From NCBI GenBank assembly GCA_037576215.1, contig JBANDB010000002.1, positions 248,001-312,000 of the forward strand: 64,000 nt of DNA. Direction: 5' to 3'. Shown here in pieces: positions 1 to 12,095 of this stretch (positions within the stretch are counted from its first letter, which is position 1; every line of letters starts with the position of its first letter). The stretch is from Armillaria gallica (lineage: Eukaryota > Basidiomycota > Agaricomycetes > Agaricales > Physalacriaceae). Both the position numbers and the translations under genes were made by a program. The notes beneath the pieces were generated by a model that was not told the origin of the DNA, searched no databases, and saw only the letters and a list, made by a program, of their open reading frames with translations.

Positions 1-3000
1 CCCCAACTTGAATTGACGGCGCATGTGGAATATCAACATCAATATCTGTGAGGATGGGAGTATAAGTGAAGAACAGCGTTAGCAAGGCCAAATTTTACTA
101 ACCAGAACTTTGATATTGTCGCCAGGCTACCAGAACAGATGGTAATGTTGCATGTGTGCTTGAGAGATTCGGGAGCATGGCTGCTGACAATGCTACCAAA
201 AACAGGTCCTTAGTGTCGGACTCAGAGTAAGCAAGCTATCCAAATATAAACAGAATATGAGTAATGGGGAAAAAATTGCGTACCAAAATACTAGTCCACA
301 AAGCATGTATCACAGCTAACAGTGCTGCATTGAGCTTTCGAGCCTTGTGTACAAGGTCGCACATGGACACGGAACCATGGCTGATTAGTGGACATTTGGA
401 GGCTTGTGAGATCGAGAAAAGAGCCGGGAGTGAAATCTAGTTACGAGTCCGAGGTAACGAGGATCGTCCTTTTCTGAGCAATTTCATGAGTAGGACCCTG
501 AGCATTCTTAAGTTATACCTTAGAATTCAACATTGACAAACATTGGCCCTTTATGGCAACAGCTTAACTTCCACCTTCACCGCTCATGTCAACCTTTACC
601 ACGCCGAATTGTGTGCCAATACAAAGCTGAATGATACATGAAAGGCATGTTTTCTTCATTCTACTACTAGTACTTTTCATGTTCCTTTCGTAGATACTTA
701 TTCTGCCCACTCGATCACTGTGGTCCGACCAAGCGAGCAGTGATTGAGTGGCTGTGCAGCTTATTTTCTCTTTGACCACCACCTCGTCTCGTCTCCACAC
801 CCGTATAGCATGTAGATTGTGCTCTTTCTTAGCATTAAAGGTATGATTTATTTATCTTATTACTTCTAATTGCTTTCTAGTTTCTTTCCATGCATCCGGT
901 GGCCCCAAGAGCCCTGGATTGCATATATCCTGCCCCCCACCCCCACGTAAGTCCTCGGTGAAGGCAGTGCTGTGATTCATGCATTCACGAAGATGGCGAC
1001 AACACCAGTAGGCTCCACAATGACAACGACCCACGCCGACTGCTGCCATGGCCATAAATCCGACCCCCATCCCCATCCCCACCCACTCAGTACCCCCCGG
1101 CGTCGACATTGGTGCCTATCGCTGCCATACACGACTTCTGCACACTACAAGAGTGTATGCCACGTCCTGGGATTTGACATCGGCCGTTATCTAAGTGTGG
1201 GGAGGGCTACCGAAGGCATACATAGACACAACGACGACGATGTGGGTGGGTGCCATTATATTCCATTGCGGTGCTATGGGACAATCTAGAGGAGGGATAC
1301 TGGGGAAGGAGAGCATGGAAGGAACACGCAGGAGGGTGGGAGACATCGAAGAGGATGGCAGGATGAAGATTGGGACGCTGGCAGCGCACAATGACGATGA
1401 TGGACATGCCCTTTTAGGCTCCGAAGGACGACTCGAGGGTGCAACTAATGTGCCCAGAACCATGAACCCATGACCATTGCCTCACCCACCACTGCCCACC
1501 TTGCTAAACATCAACATCGGCGTCTCCTGCACCATGTATCTCCCCCAGCCTTCTCATACTGGATAATCCCCCATTATTTGGGTGGGGGATTACGTACCCG
1601 CCGTGTACAGGAACCTCAATTTCCTGGTCGTCGTGGGTTGCTACCCCATTCTGATCCCAACCCCTTCTGCCCCATTTCCATCCCTACAGCCTAGCAACCA
1701 CCACCAGGACATCACCACCCCGTTTTCAACATCAGGGAATCCAGTGGTGATGTCCATTTCTCCCTCCGACCTCTCCATCACTGTGAAAGCGGCACCGAGG
1801 CCTCCCCGTCTGTTTTCTCCATCCCATTGATGTTGTGGCTGCCGTGGGGACCTGCGGGCCATCCATTTGGACATACAGCATGCCCTCCCACGACACCTGC
1901 ATAGGTATTGTTCACTGCAAAGGTGTGTATATATATATATATATTTCTGAAATAGTATATGTCCACCTATAAATATAATATAATTTCTGTTTATGAAATG
2001 TATGAGTAGTCTAGTTGATATCTGCATTGCTTAGCTATAATTAAGCCTAGGATGTGAGGCCTTGAGGTTTCGAACTCTTTTGCATGTGATAATGTTTTTT
2101 TCAATTCCAAAAAATCAGGTTACTTCCACCTTTACTTAAAGCTTGCTTAATGCCAGTCTGATTGCTGTAAGAGCAGAATGCAGAGTGCACTGGGATGCCA
2201 TGCCAACTCACTCGAAGGACCAGGATCCATGTGAGCATTGATTTCATTTGAAGGAACAACCTGTACATAGATTCAGGACTTGTATCTGCCGTGCTTGCAG
2301 CGGCCCTCTTGGCTAAGTTCAACAGTCCGAATCTGAAACGTGGCTGCATCTTAAATGAATTACCTTTGAGCCTTGTTGGTAAGTGTGAGGTCAGAATATG
2401 TGCTAGTCATAGGGAAGTGTGCAATCAGTCGGTGTTCAGAAACAGTAAGTCTATATCAAACGCACCACGAAGAGTCACCTAATCAACCCAATATCTGTGG
2501 ATGCAATATACTCGGCGATCATCAAGGCACAATGCTTGGTCATACTTTTCAAATTTTGTGAGAAACAGCGCAAGGATGAAGTTGATCTTGCAAGCGATAG
2601 TCAAGAAATGATCAAATGGTACAGAATGCTTGACCAGATAAGAAAAAGATGGTACCAGAATCAGATTCAGAGGGAAGAAGAGGGGAATTGATGGGGGATG
2701 GATAGAAAGAATTTCCACAACATGCTCAGGTAGAGAGTCAGAAAAGAACAGGAAAAAACAGAAAGGAGGGGAAACCGACAATAAATAGAAATATTCCCAT
2801 GATAGCCTCAGATGGCCAATTCAGCAAAAGCTGTGATACCACAAATAGATTTTCCCATGGGCTGTTCAACTCGCATAATAACTGAGTATCCTATATACAT
2901 AGGACTCAGAATATTCAAGGCATATGGTATTATCTGGGTGGAACAGAACATTTGACATGTTGCATTGCATTCAATGGACTGGATCAAACTTTTGATTGGG

Positions 3001-3299
3001 GTCCCCTGACCTGTCAACTACTGATGACCACACTCCGCACAACCACGTAGCCATGCAGAATTATTCTTGTCTGATTGAAACCAAGCTTGTTACACCCTGA
3101 CTAGACATCTGAGTGATAGTCCAATGGATTACAAAGGTATTTACAGCTTCTCACAACCAAAATTCTATAGAAAATTTGAAGTATGGAATAGCTAGGGTCC
3201 ACTGACGGGATGAAGCGGTAAGCATGTCCTCAACAAGGAAAGGACACTTTTAATAACATATTTCTGGCATGTATCAAGTATGCAAAGCTCCCTGAGGTA
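1..3299. other. No supportable gene; AT-rich intergenic DNA
   Basis: Six-frame reading gives only short overlapping frames on both strands, with no recognisable domain and no convincing exon chain. The stretch includes a C-rich simple repeat (runs of CCCCAT near 1064-1083) and a TA microsatellite near 1930. I see no LTR, terminal inverted repeat or tRNA here. Confidence 0.5.
1928..1944. repeat. (TA)n microsatellite
   Basis: An uninterrupted TA dinucleotide run of about 8 units in non-coding DNA. Confidence 0.85.
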
Positions 3300-4971
3300 A
3301 TGATCTCTGCTTGCATGGAGATAGACCAGGTGGAGGAGATCATTATTCCATCACAACAGGCTTACACTGGTAGGAAGCCAGTGATAACAGCCTCGCTTGC
3401 CAACACTCCCTGTGCTATGCTCGGCATTTGCAGTCTCTGGGATAGACTCAACACCACCCTTGGAACCTCATACACTCTCGACACCCCAAACCTCTCCTCC
3501 CTTCCTGAAGACTGCATCACAAACAATTACAACTTTGGTATTGCATGTGGCCATCTCCATGGGGCATGGTACACTGATGACTGGAGTACCATCCAAGATG
3601 GACTATGCAAATGCAAAGCTGAGGATCAAAGGAAGTGATGAGAAGCACTGGATGGAAACACAATTGTCAACCCATATATCTACCCTCGGCGTGTCTGGGA
3701 TCTTCACAGCAATCACATTGTACCAGGGTGGGCTGCCTCGAGATGGCCCTCTCCGATATCGCATGCTTGGGTGGATGATAAGGATCACATGGATGTGTGG
3801 CTGTCCATCAATGGACATGAATGGCCAGTGCCCATACCAAGGGGCACTAATTTCAACCTCATTTGCATTGAGATGCTGAATTTTAGCTTGGAGTATGTAT
3901 GGTTGGATGTGCTCTGTTTGCAGCAGAGAGGTGGGCTGAGGGAGGACCTGCATGTGGAGGAGTGGAGGCTTGATGTACCTACCATTGGGTGTGTGTATCG
4001 CATCCCACACATTGTACATTGTTACCTGAGTGGGCTGGGGCTACCATTGAGGGTGAATGATGGCGATTTGGATAACAAGCGTTGTTGGTTTAATTGTGCC
4101 TGGATGCTGCAAGAGGTCAGCACTGAAAGGAAGATTTGTGGGGATACACCATATGGACCGCTGCACGTGAAGGGAGACAAGGATGGGAATTATGAGAGTA
4201 AGATTCTGCAGAGGTTTCACGAACAGTTGCGTTCACTGAATGGAATCATGAGGGAATATGAAGAATTCATATTCAGGGTGCTGGCGGATATGCAGTATCG
4301 GGTGTCGAGCAACCCAGTAGACAAAGTCGCTGGGATAGCAATTCTTCTGGCCCATGACCCTGCCAGCATACAATGAGAGCAAGGCTCTCGAGGATGCATG
4401 GCCAGACTTGGTAAATATGACAGATGAATATATACGGGGAGCTCTGTTCCTTAAGTATCCTGAACCAGGAACTGCAGGAACAAAATAGCAACCATCTTGG
4501 GACCAACTCATGACGAAGCCTCTCCCAGCAGATGGCCATTTTATGCCACTTATCTATTGGAATGCAAAGGTTGCGAATCAGTGTGAGGCACCTTGCATTG
4601 AAAACAGATTCGTGAAGGGTTTGACTAGGGGAGGTGTGATAGACAAAGATCATCATGGGAAGTTGATTGTTGAAGATGCCGGTGGGACAATACATGTATT
4701 CAACATCATTGCTACCCACCAGTACCCCATACCCAAAGACACATACACGCTGCTCGCTGGAAATGTTTACCATTCACATTGGGTAGTTGGGCAAAGGCTG
4801 TCAGAGGGGAGGTTTGAGAAAATATTGGCATTCAGATTAGTCAATGACTATGAAGGTATGAAATTGTACAAACTTGGTGTTGCTGAAAGTGTCTCAATAT
4901 TTTGGTGTAATGCAAGTACACTGGTCTGGACCATTACATATCCCCACAGCCTTATGGTAGTATGCAAGTAA
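3300..4971 (+). pseudogene. Degenerate HET-domain (heterokaryon-incompatibility-like) gene
   Basis: The translation carries hallmarks of basidiomycete HET-domain proteins. HAWVDDKD and NGHEWPVPIP lie near 3765-3845, WLDVLCLQQ near 3900, a DVPTIG segment near 3975 and CAWMLQEV near 4095. In fungi HET domains act in non-self recognition and cell death. The frame is broken. Two adjacent in-frame stops (TGATGA, 3636-3641) interrupt a conserved stretch that continues on the far side. The frame shifts near 4370, where the continuation YNESKALEDAW is in another frame. A TAG follows at 4487-4489, after which homology-like sequence resumes (4510-4971). No canonical splice sites remove these breaks cleanly, so I call it a pseudogene. 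One or more breaks could still be small introns. The start at 3300 is only the first ATG of the open stretch. Confidence 0.7.
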
Positions 4972-7437
4972 TGATACATTTGGAGAGGACGGCCAATAAG
5001 TCTGGAGATGAAAGTTAGTGTCTAGCAAAGCATGAGAATCCACTAGCTATTGCGATGACAGAAATTAATACTGACTCAAATGTTACTGACTCAATGTTGA
5101 TGGAGACAAAATACAGGGTGTTAGTGGGGAATCTGGCTGGGGATCAATCTGGAAGTGAGGATATCAATGAATTGTCGAGAGAAAGGCGAAACTCACTGGG
5201 ATCAAGCGAAGTAGATTGCCTGGACGTGTACTCACAAGTTACTCGACATGCCTTTTCGCTATGTTTTTGACAATGCACAGTGCATTCCGCATCTGAATTG
5301 TGTTGCCGAGGCCATGCGACAGTTTCAAGACCTGGATTGTGTCTCCTAGAGCAGAAGAGGACTGACAGCTTACACCAGCAGCCATAGACTCAATGACATG
5401 AGCACGAGAACACCCCACTCTATAGCAATCTCTCTGAGTTAGAGGCTTGCATGACTTCTCTCGATGAGGAAGAAGGTCGACACCAATGCAGATTGTCCTA
5501 GGCCACCACATGCCAGACCTCACATAAAGATTGTGCCATTATACATACTTACAGTGGAGAGGAGGTATCAAAATGCCTCTCACTACCAAAACTATCCATG
5601 CTCAAGGTCTGTATCACCTCTCTCCTTGCATGGAAAGAGATGGACATCACAGAGCTATAGAAAGTTCCATGCAAGCTCCCAGTGACTGGCCCTGCCGCTG
5701 AGTCTTGTAAAAAAAAAAAAAAAAAAAAAGCTGATAAGACCCATCATCACAATGCTGCTTGCGATGGACAGCTGAAAACCCATATTCGTAGATACGTCAT
5801 CAGGTTGCCCATCAGGGTTGACAACAGCAATGATGAGCCATTCGTACCCTCAGCAAGAGCTCCCAATGTTGCTCTGTGCTTCTAGATCTGAGGTCGTTGC
5901 AAAGGTCCCTAGCTGGCTCAGTGGAGGGTCATGTTGATGTCCTACACGCAGGCACTGTAGTCGACCAAGGGAAGAGCATAGGGTCATCTGTATCATGAGG
6001 GCAGAGTATTCAATGTCCACAGTTCTGCTTTATATTTTCAGAATGACCAAAACTCACCTTGAAGACACCACAAGCTCAATAAAAACCAATGGTACGTTTC
6101 ACAGAATAAGCGTGTTCCATTCTCTGCTTTCTCAAGGTCAGCCGTTCTTCATCCATGAGTATAGGATGTATGCTGTGGCAGGAATGAAGAGCCACAGAGG
6201 ACACTGTTGCCAGTGATGTCAAAGAGCACTGTGATGGTGGTGGAAGGAAAGAAATGGGATGATTGTACTGTCACATCACAGCCTCTATCTACCTCTGATC
6301 ATGTCACCTTTGAGCACTTGACATTTACTATGGCTCAACTCTTCTTCCAAAGGTTCCTGCTGTCTCTCTTTTATGGCAGCTCCCGGGCTTTCCAGCTGGC
6401 AATGGCTTGATATTGGAGGACAATAGCAATGCAATATCTGTATGTATTACAGTCCTTTCTTGCTGATTTTCATACTGAGTGAGGGCACTGCAGGCTCTCT
6501 TCCTTACCAGAAATGTTTTGTTCTCTGGTGCAACCGAATTGCCCACCAATCTCTGGATCACAAAGGACGAAGCTGAGCGATATTCTCCTGTATGTTCTCA
6601 TCGCAGTCTTATTCTGTCACGACTCAGGACCGCATTTTCAGATGTCGCAGGGAGGTAGTCTTCGACCAGTGGATAATAGAAACAGTATACCGGCTGCACT
6701 GCTCACAGGATGGATATGAATACTCACCTCAGCTTTCCAAGCTTGTCGATTCATGGGCACTCTGGGCTTTCAATACATATTATCTGATAAATAGAAGGGC
6801 TAGTGGAGAATCTGATGAGACAGTGCATTCTGGTCCCTTGTTGTCCTACCTTCCTAACCCTCCTTGTGTTTAGGCCCACTTCTCCATTCAAATTTGCTGA
6901 TATAGATCCATACTTTGTGTGTAGAAGATTTCATTGCAGGCTTTCACACTAAGCTCATAGCCATTCCTGCAATAGCAACTTCTAACTATGCTTGCAGTCT
7001 CATGGTACACATTAAAATGCCCAAGCACTGGATATATGGATGTATCACTTTCTCAGCTTCGATGCTGATGTTTTTCTCAAGTGACATAGTGGGAAATGAT
7101 GACCATGTCAAAAGCGGAGCTATCTTGAGCCAGGTTGCCTAGAAAGGGCGATGTTAGAGACTTATTCGACCATCTTTACGATTCAGTGCCACTTAGGTGT
7201 GCCTCTTGATTGATTCGAAGGAATAAATCGAATGCGCCGCCATTCCCAGGATTGTCTAGTGCCAAGTCAACACCCATGCTTTTCTGGTACATGATCCCTC
7301 TCTTGATCTAGGTAATCTTGGTTTATTCACAATACTGCTCTGGTGCCTCGATGCCTTGGCTGTAGCTGAAACCTAGGACCAGCCAAGTCTGTTTAGGTTG
7401 TGTTGTCATCCACATTTTTCTCTTCCATTGTAAGTAA
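4972..7437. other. No supportable gene; probable transposon debris
   Basis: Only short unconnected frames are present on either strand. There is a 21-A homopolymer at 5709-5729. No LTR matching the 3' LTR candidate of gypsy element A (27869-28206) is visible just before 7438, so the left end of that element appears lost or too decayed to see. Confidence 0.45.
5709..5729 (+). repeat. Poly-A tract (21 A)
   Basis: Twenty-one consecutive A residues. Such a tract can be the tail of a retroposed sequence, but I found no target-site duplication or recognisable body upstream. Confidence 0.8.
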
Positions 7438-8820
7438 TTGAAGATGATGAGACAGGCAGATCAACTGACCAACCAGTGGTTCACTAGCATCTTTGCTGCG
7501 AGCTGCATCCTCACTGGTCTCCCTGAGGAGATCAAAGACCCCAAACTCATCACCTTCCTCATCGATGCAATGGATTCTGGACTTTGTGCTGCCTTGTCAA
7601 CTGACATGCATGATCTGTCTAACAAAATCAAGGTGGGCATGGCTGTTGAGGCTAACGGCAAGACTTTTGCCAAATGGTGAGCGCTTGTCAACAAGGCCAA
7701 TCAACAGCTCAGACAGAATGACGTTCGATTGCTTGAACTTGTCCATGCAAAGATCCTCTCCTTTTCCCAAGTGAATGACTTCCAAACTAATGCTACCTCA
7801 TCTACCTACAACGCATCGTCTTCTTATGCACAGATCCCTCCCTGCCCTGGATCTAGTGCTGCTGCTCTTCCGATGTTCCCTCCCGCTTTCACGTCTCAGA
7901 ATTCAAATTTTATAAACGCTGTCGCTACTCAACAACACAAGCTGTCAGCCAAAGAGCTGTTCACACTGGCCAAACTTGCCCATGGTTGCCTGAAGTGCCT
8001 TATGCCATTCCAGCAACACATTTCCCGCTCTGGTCTTTGTGACAGTCCTGCCCTCACCCCTGGCATGCCAGGTTATCAGCCCTGCGATGTTAAATGGGTT
8101 AATGAATGGACTCACCTAAATCCTGTGGGTTTCGAGAATCGTAATGCTGGTGCCCCACCTGCTGCACCTAGGGTCCCTTACATGATCATGCAGGACACCA
8201 TCTGACATGGCATTGAAAGAGCTCAGGGTTGTGGACATCAGGTTCCATCTTGTTTCCTCACCAACTATATCTCTATCATGTCTGGGACACCTGTTGCGCA
8301 TGTTAACCTCCCTCTAGCTCCTCTCCCTGTAAATTACACTGCTCCTATTATGCACCGACATGACTTTCCCCCTCAAGCTCCATCTCATGCTGCACACATG
8401 CCTGAATACAGCACTTCTGCCATTGTAGGCTACTCGGATGATTTCTCTGACGAGTCTGATGGTCACCACTCTCCCTTGCCACATCGTCGTAACACTAGGA
8501 GGCATCAATATACCAACTCCCCCAAGTATGATCAAAGTGTGGCCTCCACTTCCGCACGCTGTCGCTCTGACTCTTCAGACACTGACCAGGTCCACCATCG
8601 CAGGCATAGTGCTGATGCTGTCCGCACTGATGAGCATGTCAATGATACTGCTGATAATGCTGCTAACGACATCCCAGATGTCACGTTAGATGACACGGCT
8701 CTTGAGAATGAGGTATGTTCTCCTCATGTCATTAGTGCCGTCCAGTCTCCTGCTACCCCTGCTGCTCTGTTCACTGTCCCTCATTTAATTTGGAATTGCT
8801 GCTGTCTGTTCGCAGATTGA
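7438..8820 (+). pseudogene. gag-like region of gypsy A
   Basis: Three open stretches in one frame (7438-7680, 7729-8205, 8278-8820) are separated only by TGA codons (7678 and 8203 are the first two). The composition is typical of a retrotransposon Gag: few motifs, then a Ser/Pro/His-rich tail with many Asp and His. It lies directly upstream of a gypsy reverse transcriptase. No intact CCHC zinc knuckle is visible. The N-terminus is probably missing. Assignment rests mainly on position and on the shared frame. Confidence 0.6.
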
Positions 8821-8863
8821 ATGTCTGGCTGCACAAGAGGAACTTGATAAACTTGGCATCAAG

Positions 8864-10482
8864 GTGAAGGAGGACTATGCCGAAGTGTTCTCCCCTCTGC
8901 CTCACATCAATGACATGCCAGACAAGATCACCTGCAAGATAGAGCTCGTGGATGCTTCGAAGACTATTGCTTCCTGTTCTTACAATTGTCCTCACAAATT
9001 CTGCTCTGCATGGCAGACTTTGATTCAACAGCACCTGGACACTGGTCGTATTCATCCTTCTTCTTCACCATATGCTTCTCCTGCATTTCTGATCCCTAAG
9101 CCTGATTCTGTCATCCTACCGAGATGGGTAAACGACTATTGACATCTCAACGCGAATATTGTGATGGATTGATATCCTCTACACTGCATTGATGATATCC
9201 TTGCTGATGCAGGTACCGGAAAGATTTGGTCTAAACTTGACATGACAGATAGCTTCTTCCACACAAAGATGCATCCTGATAGCATTCTGCTGACTGCAGT
9301 TAACACCCCATTTGGCCTGTATGAATGGACCGTCATGCCACAGGGCATGAAGAATTCGCCTTCAGTCCACCAACGTTGTGTCAACAAGGCTCTCCGCGAA
9401 TACATTGGGAAGTTCTGTCATATTTACCTTGATGACATTGTAATTTGGTCTCAATCACTCAAAGAACATCAAGAACACATTCAACTCATTATGGATGCTC
9501 TGAAGAAAGATTGTCTCTACTGTAATTCCAGAAAGTCTGAATTTTTCAAGTATTCAATTCGATTCTTCGGCCACTGCATCTCGCTGAATGGGATTGAACC
9601 TGATAATTCTAAAGTCAAGCAAATCCTCAACTGGTCTGTTCCCCACTCACCTTCTGAAGTTCGTGCCTTCCTTGGTCTGGTCTGCTACTTGGTGTCCTTT
9701 CTGCCTAACCTGGCAGATCATACAGCCATCTTGTCCCCTTTAACTTCACTAAAGCCTGATCAGTTCCCTGACTGGACAGATGGACATTAATTTGCTTTTG
9801 ATTCTATTAAACAGCTCGTCGTTTCCACTGAGTGCCTGACCATGATTGACCACATCAATCCTGGTGATAATAAAATTTTCGTTACTTGCGATGCAAGCGA
9901 TAGGCAAACTGGTGCTGTCCTTTCTTGGGGGCCCACATGGGAAACTGCATGACCAGTGGCATATGACTCTGTACAGCTAAAAGGAGCTCAGCTCAATTAC
10001 CCCGTGCACAAGAAAGAACTACCCTCTATTGTCCGTGCTTGTAAAAAGTGGTGGTCAGATCTGCTAGGTGAACACTTTCAAGTATATACAGATCATAGGA
10101 CACTTGAAAACTTTGAGACTCACAAGACCCTCTCCCACAGACAGGCCCGCTGGCTCAAAGAATTATCTCAATTCAACATGACTATTTCATATATCCGCGG
10201 GGAGGATAACACAGTCACTGATGCACTCTTGTGTTTGCCTGATGACCCCCTCGAAGAAGTTGAGGATTTCAATCCAAACGAGGTGCCTTGCTGGCAGGCT
10301 TGGCTCGCCAGACATCCCGTCACTTCTGTACAATCCTCACTGGAGATTTCGGCTGGTAATGGACTTTTGGACTCCATCATCGAGGGTTACACCAAGGATG
10401 ATTTTTGTCAAAAATTTGTAACTGGCCAAAAGATTTTGCCCAATGTTTGAGAGGTTAATAATCTTTGGTATATTGGTGACCG
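8864..10482 (+). pseudogene. pol of gypsy A: reverse transcriptase and RNase H, first part
   Basis: One reading frame runs through the whole stretch and contains reverse transcriptase motifs: SPYASPAFLI, KLDMTDSFFHTKMHP, TPFGLYEW, then the catalytic YLDD at 9425-9436, followed by the connection segment and RNase H (FVTCDASDRQTGAVLSW, YTDHRTLENF). In-frame stops are TGA at 9140, 9170, 9950 and 10448 and one TAA at 9788, where related elements usually carry Arg (or Gln for the TAA). The last residues before the break (NNLWYIGD) are the start of the integrase segment that resumes at 21927. It cannot make a full polyprotein. Confidence 0.85.
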
Positions 10483-10874
10483 TGTTATGATTTATTCACT
10501 TTTTTTCCTTATCTTATCTTATCAATTACACCAGACTGGCCGGGCCACTGACTATAGGAGCAACTGAGTAACTGCACAATGATTCCCATGTTATCGCTTC
10601 AGTATTGTGCATTCCTGCTTCGATATTGCATGCTTGGATTCTATCTCTCACAAATGGTTTATGTATAGACCCTCACTCCTAGTATTTAAGTAGTAGCTCT
10701 TGCTGTATGTACTCCAGCTTTGAACTAATGTTTAATCTATACTGAAACTATCACCTAATTCTTTGCTGAGATCTAAGGACTTAGCCTTATCTCTTATTGC
10801 TTAAGGAATCCAGCGGTGACTGCCCAAACGCGAGACAGCCGTTGTTTATCCTTGATAGGAGTTCGGGTCTAACA
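10483..10874 (+). repeat. 5' LTR of gypsy B
   Basis: A 392-bp direct repeat of 21536-21926, beginning TGTTATG and ending TCTAACA. It differs from the 3' copy by 27 transitions and one T in a T-run, with no transversions by my hand alignment. Confidence 0.9.
10683..10728 (+). promoter_or_regulatory. LTR promoter TATA box and predicted RNA 5' end (R start)
   Basis: TATTTAAG at 10683-10690 is a TATA-like box. The segment 33 nt downstream, AGCTTTGAACTAA (10716-10728), is where a transcript would begin, and it is complementary to the sequence just after the LTR (10876-10888) with a single G-U-type mismatch. The TATA is conserved in the 3' LTR at 21735-21742. The start site itself is inferred. Confidence 0.6.
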
Positions 10875-10875
10875 T

Positions 10876-10888
10876 TTAGTTCGAAGCT
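10876..10888 (+). other. Candidate self-priming primer-binding site
   Basis: TTAGTTCGAAGCT lies one base inside the 5' LTR. Its reverse complement AGCTTCGAACTAA matches the predicted 5' end of the element's own RNA (10716-10728; 12 of 13, the mismatch being CpG to TpG). A tRNA-type site starting TGG is absent. This is the arrangement of Tf1/sushi-group elements, which prime from their own RNA. Confidence 0.65.
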
Positions 10889-10915
10889 TGTCCCTGCTCC
10901 TTAACCGGAGCCTTC

Positions 10916-11125
10916 ATGTTGACGACACTTGATACAGTTTTACTTGCTGCCTTCTTTGGGCTTGCCACCTTATTCTTTGCGGTAGCCATTGTGCTAGCAA
11001 TTTTATTCTATTGCAAAATAATCCCCTGCGCCTGTGTCGAACAAAACGACAATTGTCCTGTCATAAACAATGTCTTCCCCCAGCAGCCACTGCTGGCACA
11101 TCTCTACCCACCCTTATCACACTGA
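10916..11125 (+). CDS. 69-aa single-pass membrane ORF in the leader of gypsy B
   Basis: The first ATG after the primer site opens a 69-residue frame. Residues about 7-34 are strongly hydrophobic (LLAAFFGLATLFFAVAIVLA), followed by a Cys-containing, Pro-rich tail. The hydrophobic stretch predicts one membrane helix. It overlaps the next ORF by 56 nt. Transmembrane ORFs upstream of gag are not a standard part of Ty3/gypsy elements, and I do not recognise a family. It could be a chance ORF or a remnant of a longer leader protein; its freedom from stop codons beside a damaged pol is suggestive only. Confidence 0.4.
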   Translation: MLTTLDTVLLAAFFGLATLFFAVAIVLAILFYCKIIPCACVEQNDNCPVINNVFPQQPLLAHLYPPLSH

Positions 11126-12095
11126 GCCTCAACCGTCGACGAGTGCCCTCGCTTCATCCATGGGAGAAACGAAGAAAACATTCCTAGGGAAGTGGAGGTC
11201 AGCATTCAGGAAGGAAGCCATGGAAGTATTGCTGGAGCAAGACTCCCCTTTATCCAGCTTTCTATGGATGGTGTCCCCAGCCCTGCCCTGTCTGCCGGTC
11301 ATACCCCCCATCCCTCACGAAATGCCCCTACAGCAGCCGATCTTGCAAGGTATCTCATCCAACTTGGCCTGGGGAGAACAAGCCTTTGAGCATCTCCTGC
11401 CACTGAGCCAGCCCCCTGCAACAATATTAGGGATACCAGATGCTGCAAACGGACCAAATGACATATTCATTGATTCCACTCTACAGCTCGACGTCATTTG
11501 GAACAACCTCAATCTCCCCTTCATGGCCTTTTTCCCATGCCAGGAAAACCCATACCGAGACCAAGAGCCAGGTCCCTGGGAAGGATCAGTCAACTACAAT
11601 TCCCTGCCCCCTGACCCAGATTACCCTGTCATACACTGGGATGAGCCCATACAGATCACCGAGCAATCTCCCACTCCACCAAGAGCAACAGGGGAGTCAT
11701 CGCCAGAGTTTCAGTCACAAGGAGAGCCTTTGACAGCTAGACTTGGCCCTCCCCAGAGGAGTAGAGGGCCAAGGGGCCCCTCTCTCGACGAAAACTTCCT
11801 CAGTCAGCAGGACAGGGACAACCGAAGGGCAGCAGCAGAGCAGGCAGCAATCTTCAGAGAGATCAAGGAGCGACACCCCCGCATCGAGATTGATAGTCGA
11901 GGAGAGACCATATACTACTCCAACAAAGGCAGCGACAGAACAGAAGTACTCCTCACAGCAGAATATCTCAATGACATCATTGGAGGAAGGAGCCCCTCCC
12001 CTTCCCCAAGCCCCCCTCCTCCAGCCTTGGGCACTACTGCGACCAAGCACCCTGATGACTATCATGCGTGCCCTGTACCTCCTAGCAACAGGTAA
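11070..12095 (+). CDS. 341-aa ORF upstream of gag in gypsy B
   Basis: An uninterrupted frame of 341 codons. It is Pro/Ser-rich, with a charged segment near residues 245-300 (RDNRRAAAEQAAIFREIKER, then PRIEIDSRGE) and YLNDIIGG near 310, followed by an SPSPSPSPPPP tract. No known domain is recognised. It overlaps the start of the gag frame, so it may be the true N-terminal part of Gag joined by a lost frame or a frameshift, or a separate leader protein. It is the longest stop-free frame in the element. Confidence 0.5.
   Translation: MSSPSSHCWHISTHPYHTEPQPSTSALASSMGETKKTFLGKWRSAFRKEAMEVLLEQDSPLSSFLWMVSPALPCLPVIPPIPHEMPLQQPILQGISSNLAWGEQAFEHLLPLSQPPATILGIPDAANGPNDIFIDSTLQLDVIWNNLNLPFMAFFPCQENPYRDQEPGPWEGSVNYNSLPPDPDYPVIHWDEPIQITEQSPTPPRATGESSPEFQSQGEPLTARLGPPQRSRGPRGPSLDENFLSQQDRDNRRAAAEQAAIFREIKERHPRIEIDSRGETIYYSNKGSDRTEVLLTAEYLNDIIGGRSPSPSPSPPPPALGTTATKHPDDYHACPVPPSNR

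Noticed and set aside
1064..1083. C-rich repeat as a telomere-like or CRISPR-like array
   Set aside because: Short, irregular and without spacers or the TTAGGG-type unit usual for basidiomycete telomeres.
5709..5729. Poly-A as the tail of a LINE or processed gene
   Set aside because: No target-site duplication, body or coding relic could be tied to it.
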